Source: a virus | IMG/VR virus record: IMGVR_UViG_3300020220_000020 | Span: 1-64,000 of that record | Direction: 5' to 3' (one strand) | Length of the DNA stretch: 64,000 bases | Shown: one piece after another, positions 60,286 to 64,000 of the stretch | How positions within the stretch are numbered: the first letter of the stretch is position 1 | How the letters are laid out: each line of letters begins with the position of its first letter | Notes under the pieces: generated by a model | Databases searched by the model: none | Told to the model about the DNA's origin: nothing | Seen by the model: only the letters and a program-made list of their open reading frames with translations | Translations under genes and position numbers: made by a program

Positions 60286-61361
60286 AAACAAATCTAGATA
60301 TTATATATTCTTGTTTCTTAACTAATTCTGGTTACACTCGAGCATCTTTGGGTTACATAAGATCTCTTGGATTACTTGGCAATAATGTTTATATAAATTG
60401 TGTACATAAATATCCTCAGGGTAATTCTTTTACAAAAGATGAATTGTTTATTATAAACAAAACTTGTAGTATAGGCAAAATGGAGGGAGATGTTCTTATA
60501 GAACACGTAATCCCCAACAGATGGAGAAAATTATTAAATGGTACCAGAAGGTATTGCGTGGCTGTATTTGAGAACGAAAAAGTAGATGATTTTTGGGTTG
60601 AATCTATAAACAGAGTTATGCATGGAGTAATATATCCCTGCAGTTGGAATAAAAAAATATTTGAAAATTGTGGTGTTAATAAGCCTGGTTTTGTAGTACC
60701 TCATTTTTTAGATGAACTTGTTTGGAAAAAACAAATTATTACAGATTCTTTTTTTAACAAATTTTCTTTTTGTGCTATTGCGACTTGGAGAGAAAGAAAA
60801 AATTGGTCTACTTTATTTAAATCCTTTGAATTATTAAAAAATAAGCATGATTTTGTTTTAGGTATAAAAACAGATAAGTATTTTGAGCTTATTAATTATG
60901 TAAAAGAAAATCATCCAAGTATATTTTCCAATATTATTTTAGAGACTAATGAACTTGACGACCACGGTATGGTAAAAATGATGTCTAAATTTGACGTTAT
61001 AGTGAATTTTTCTTTAGGAGAGGCATTTTGTATGCCTCTACTTCAGGGTTTATTCCTTGGTAAGCCATTTATTTCTACTGACATAGAGGGAGTGAAAGAT
61101 TTTGCATCGCCCGAATATGGGGTTTTTATACCTTCTAATGGAGATTTAAGAAAAGACAGACTTGATAGCTATGGTCAGTTTAGAAATAAAATTTGGCCAT
61201 ATTTTGATCCAGAGTCTTCTTGCAGGGCATTATTAGAAATAATTGAAAAATATAATTACTATAAATCAAATATAGAGAAAGATCAAGATAGGTTTTTTAA
61301 AAAATTTGGTTTAAACAATAGTATAAGTAACAATTACTGGGACCCGGTTTTTAATACATGA
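60282..61361 (+). CDS. GT4-like glycosyltransferase
   Basis: A 359-residue GT-B protein overlapping the tail gene before and the gene after (ATGA). The N-domain has SCFLTNSGYTRASLGYIRSL. The donor domain has FCAIATWRERKNWSTLFKSF, with the RK motif after strand 1, and FDVIVNFSLGEAFCMPLLQG, where the usual second Glu of E-x7-E is Gln (EAFCMPLLQ). That change may alter the donor choice or activity. It is co-translated with large tail genes, so a tail protein acceptor is likely but unproven. Confidence 0.7.
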   Translation: MKTNLDIIYSCFLTNSGYTRASLGYIRSLGLLGNNVYINCVHKYPQGNSFTKDELFIINKTCSIGKMEGDVLIEHVIPNRWRKLLNGTRRYCVAVFENEKVDDFWVESINRVMHGVIYPCSWNKKIFENCGVNKPGFVVPHFLDELVWKKQIITDSFFNKFSFCAIATWRERKNWSTLFKSFELLKNKHDFVLGIKTDKYFELINYVKENHPSIFSNIILETNELDDHGMVKMMSKFDVIVNFSLGEAFCMPLLQGLFLGKPFISTDIEGVKDFASPEYGVFIPSNGDLRKDRLDSYGQFRNKIWPYFDPESSCRALLEIIEKYNYYKSNIEKDQDRFFKKFGLNNSISNNYWDPVFNT

Positions 61362-64000
61362 TAAAAGCACAATTTGTCCTTAAAAATTATTCCATAAAAA
61401 ATGATTCAATTCATTTAAGTTTTGAATTGAATGATTGTATTATTGACGGGAATTATTCTGTTTCTTTTGAAGATGCTGAATCTAGTGAATCAATAAATTT
61501 TGTTGATTTTGATGGCAATAAAAAAAATATTGTTAATTTATTAAGAAATCAAAATGCTTTTCAGGGTACCATTCTTTATCCCATATCAAAAATGGGCAAA
61601 AAGAGTAATATAACATTATTCTGTAAAATACTATCAGATAGTGGACAAAGCTTAGTTCTTGGTTCGAATATTGATGTAGTTAAAAATTCATCAAAAAATA
61701 GATCTATATATCTTGATCCTCCATTTGTTCAAGATCATTCAAATATAAATATTTATGCAGATGGTATTCCTGATGGCAATGCTATTATAGAAATAGCAAA
61801 TAAAAAATTTAAATCTAAAGTTTCTAATGGTCAATTAAATTTTAATATTGATACTAGAACAATTCTTAAAGATAGTGACTTCTATGGTAAGACTTTAAGA
61901 AAAATGCCATTAGAAGTAAAAATTGGTGCTAATAATTTTTATGGTGAACTTGGTGTTGTCCCTAAAAGTCTTAGATCACTACAGGCAACAAATGATCCTC
62001 AAAGACCAGAGTGTGTAATAATCGATACTAGACCTGCTCAGGATCAAAGTTTTAAGTTTGAACCTATAAGCTTAGACTGTTTTCAGGAGCCAATAATAGG
62101 TCCTCTATATCAGACTGATACACAAAAATTTTCTCCTCAACTGACATCTCTTGATTCTAATTTTAAAAATTGTCATCAGGGTTTTATATCTGATTCTTCA
62201 ACTCTTCTTTCTGCAATAAAAATAATTGGTACTCACGCTTCTTCAAACGTAGACAAAGAAATAGTTGATTCTGGTTTTGATTTTTACACTGTGGCCTCTG
62301 TTATTGTTTCTGATGATTCGGTACCAGTTGATGTCGCTTCTACAGTTCCAGTAGTTAAATTAGTTAAGCATCATAGCTCTACAAATTTTGATTTAACTTT
62401 TAAATTAAGAGGCGTTATAGAAAAGCCTTATTTTTATTATCATTCTATTTATGTACCTAATAATTCTACTTTAGCGGCAACAGATAGGGGTAGCGTAGTT
62501 TTTAGGTTTCCTAATGGCAACGAGATAGCTAAAAACTTTGTATTCGGCTCTACTGATATATATTCAGTGCTAAACAAGATTAAAAATTTGATTGAAACTG
62601 ATGCAGCTCTTATAAAAAATGAAATAGTTTCTGAAATAATAAATACTGGATCTAGACAGGAATTGATAGTAAAATCAAATTTAGAATTTTCTATATACAA
62701 GGGTCAGGTTTCGTCTGAATCTAATTCTAATAAAATACAAGTTGAGCTTAATACGAATAGGGCCCTGAGGTTATTCGTTACTGACTGCGCAGACAGAGAT
62801 GTTTTGCAGTCTATATCCAAAGTTGTATTTAATACCGAGCCTTTTAAGGGCGCTATAGCGAATGTCATATCTGCTGATTCAAATTATATATCAATTGATT
62901 TCAACCCTGGATTTAATAAGCCTAATGGTTTCTTTATTTCTGACACTACATATTGCGTAGAGTTTTTTGGGGTAAAATCTACAGAAAGAAATCTTGTTCC
63001 TGAAACTTTGACATTTAACAGGATGATTTCCAAAGATGGCAGCTACATACCGACTATAAATCCTGTTGTTTCTCAAAATGGTAGAGTTTTTTGTCAGGCT
63101 GAGATAAACGGCAAATATCAAATATTTATTGATAATTATCCCAATTGGACACAGATTACTTTTGATGGGGAGAATAGAAATCCTCATGTTATAAGTGATA
63201 AAAATGGAAACATTCATTTGTTTTTTGAGAGTGACAGAACCGGTGAGTCTCAAATATATTATTCATGCATAGGATATGGAAGCTTCCAGTATAATGATTC
63301 TGCTCTAAATAGTTTTAGTGTAGAGCTTTCAAAAGTTTCCGAAACAGATAAATATTTCACAAGAATTGCAAAAGACATTAGGCCATTTTTTATTCTTAAT
63401 GAAAGTTTTGGTATTGAAATTTTTCCTTCCGGTATTCTTTCTATAAACTCTCCTCAGCTAATACAAAATTTATATTCAGTATATTGTTTAAATGAGTTTT
63501 CCGGTCTAAGTCCAGACAATTTTCAAATAAATTATCCAGAGGGTGTTATTGCTGGTCTATCTAGTATTGTTACAATAGGCCTTGGTCAGCAAATATCAGT
63601 TCAAACTATTGTTGTATCTAAGGGTATCTCAAATCAGGGTGCAACATCTTTTGATGTTGATTTTTCTGCAAGTTTTAACGGAAAGATAAAAGCAGTTATT
63701 TATAATATAGATGATTCTATTTCTGGTCAAAATAAATTTAAGGTATTTGGTAGATCTGATTTTGTAAATTACAATCAGGATGGTCTTGGTTTTGATATCC
63801 CGAGTATGAATGATATTGCTTTTGAGGTTGTAAATAATGACTCTTCTAATACTTCAAAAATTAATATAGCAGGAACATTTGAGGGATTATCAAGCGATAT
63901 AGATATATTTATAATTAAGGTAATATTGGAAAATGTTGGTAGTGAAAATACTGCTACCTCTGCAAATTTAGTTGCCAGTCAAAACTCCTTAGGCAATCAA
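61358..64000 (+). CDS. Very large tail or fibre protein, 3' end outside window
   Basis: Starts with ATG in an ATGA overlap with the glycosyltransferase and stays open for 881 codons to the window edge. The beginning is MIKAQFVLKNYSIKNDSIHL, then beta-rich and Asn/Ser-rich. A propeller-like blade occurs around residue 610 (NRNPHVISDKNGNIHLFFES, then DRTGESQIYYSC), and C-terminal strands keep a similar style. The composition matches the other giant tail proteins upstream. No enzyme motif is seen in the part available. Confidence 0.7.
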   Translation, partial: MIKAQFVLKNYSIKNDSIHLSFELNDCIIDGNYSVSFEDAESSESINFVDFDGNKKNIVNLLRNQNAFQGTILYPISKMGKKSNITLFCKILSDSGQSLVLGSNIDVVKNSSKNRSIYLDPPFVQDHSNINIYADGIPDGNAIIEIANKKFKSKVSNGQLNFNIDTRTILKDSDFYGKTLRKMPLEVKIGANNFYGELGVVPKSLRSLQATNDPQRPECVIIDTRPAQDQSFKFEPISLDCFQEPIIGPLYQTDTQKFSPQLTSLDSNFKNCHQGFISDSSTLLSAIKIIGTHASSNVDKEIVDSGFDFYTVASVIVSDDSVPVDVASTVPVVKLVKHHSSTNFDLTFKLRGVIEKPYFYYHSIYVPNNSTLAATDRGSVVFRFPNGNEIAKNFVFGSTDIYSVLNKIKNLIETDAALIKNEIVSEIINTGSRQELIVKSNLEFSIYKGQVSSESNSNKIQVELNTNRALRLFVTDCADRDVLQSISKVVFNTEPFKGAIANVISADSNYISIDFNPGFNKPNGFFISDTTYCVEFFGVKSTERNLVPETLTFNRMISKDGSYIPTINPVVSQNGRVFCQAEINGKYQIFIDNYPNWTQITFDGENRNPHVISDKNGNIHLFFESDRTGESQIYYSCIGYGSFQYNDSALNSFSVELSKVSETDKYFTRIAKDIRPFFILNESFGIEIFPSGILSINSPQLIQNLYSVYCLNEFSGLSPDNFQINYPEGVIAGLSSIVTIGLGQQISVQTIVVSKGISNQGATSFDVDFSASFNGKIKAVIYNIDDSISGQNKFKVFGRSDFVNYNQDGLGFDIPSMNDIAFEVVNNDSSNTSKINIAGTFEGLSSDIDIFIIKVILENVGSENTATSANLVASQNSLGNQ

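Noticed and set aside
1-64000. tRNA, rRNA, integrase, transposase, CRISPR
   Set aside because: None was recognised on either strand by reading.

Overview
The window is a 64 kb stretch of the late structural region of a large, tailed, double-stranded DNA bacteriophage. The DNA is AT-rich by eye. Genes are packed tightly with ATGA or TAATG overlaps, and most carry bacterial AGGAG-type ribosome binding sites. All genes but one lie on the + strand. No integrase, IS element, tRNA, rRNA or CRISPR array was seen. The host cannot be named from this sequence. The size and gene load suggest a large or jumbo phage. A tail tube, two small chaperone-like genes and a tape measure are present, but no recognisable contractile sheath, so a siphovirus-like tail is favoured; a sheath outside the window cannot be excluded.

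Layout. 1-3.8 kb: the end of a tail fibre gene, a small virion-like protein and three tandem glycine-rich adhesin-like paralogues. 3.8-6.9 kb: two methyltransferase-like proteins, a GT-A glycosyltransferase and a large unknown protein. 7-9.2 kb: terminase large subunit. 9.2-17.3 kb: about a dozen small charged proteins, probably inner-head or assembly proteins, including a DUF192-WYL fusion. They end in a probable programmed -1 frameshift that adds a zinc ribbon. 17.3-27.3 kb: a portal fused to a PD-(D/E)XK nuclease domain, a very large protease/scaffold polyprotein whose start was rebuilt by a 55-bp tandem duplication, a decoration-like protein and the major capsid protein, then a strong terminator. 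27.4-28.7 kb: the only minus-strand gene. 28.8-32.5 kb: a small conserved gene, glycosyltransferases and a subtilisin-like protease. 32.5-42.8 kb: neck and connector candidates, a PhoH ATPase, a zinc ribbon, a coiled-coil adaptor and an MreB/ParM-like actin fold protein. 42.8-64 kb: tail tube, chaperones, tape measure and five very large or small tail-tip, baseplate or fibre proteins with another glycosyltransferase. The last gene is open at the window edge.

Together the genes would package DNA (terminase, portal, connectors), build and mature the head (scaffold/protease, capsid, decoration) and assemble the tail. The five scattered sugar transferases, two methyltransferases and three glycine-rich adhesins suggest that a virion surface protein is glycosylated or modified. 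The most unusual items are the frameshift signal at about 17.03 kb, the start-codon-rebuilding duplication at about 19.95 kb, the portal-nuclease fusion and the actin-like module at about 38 kb.
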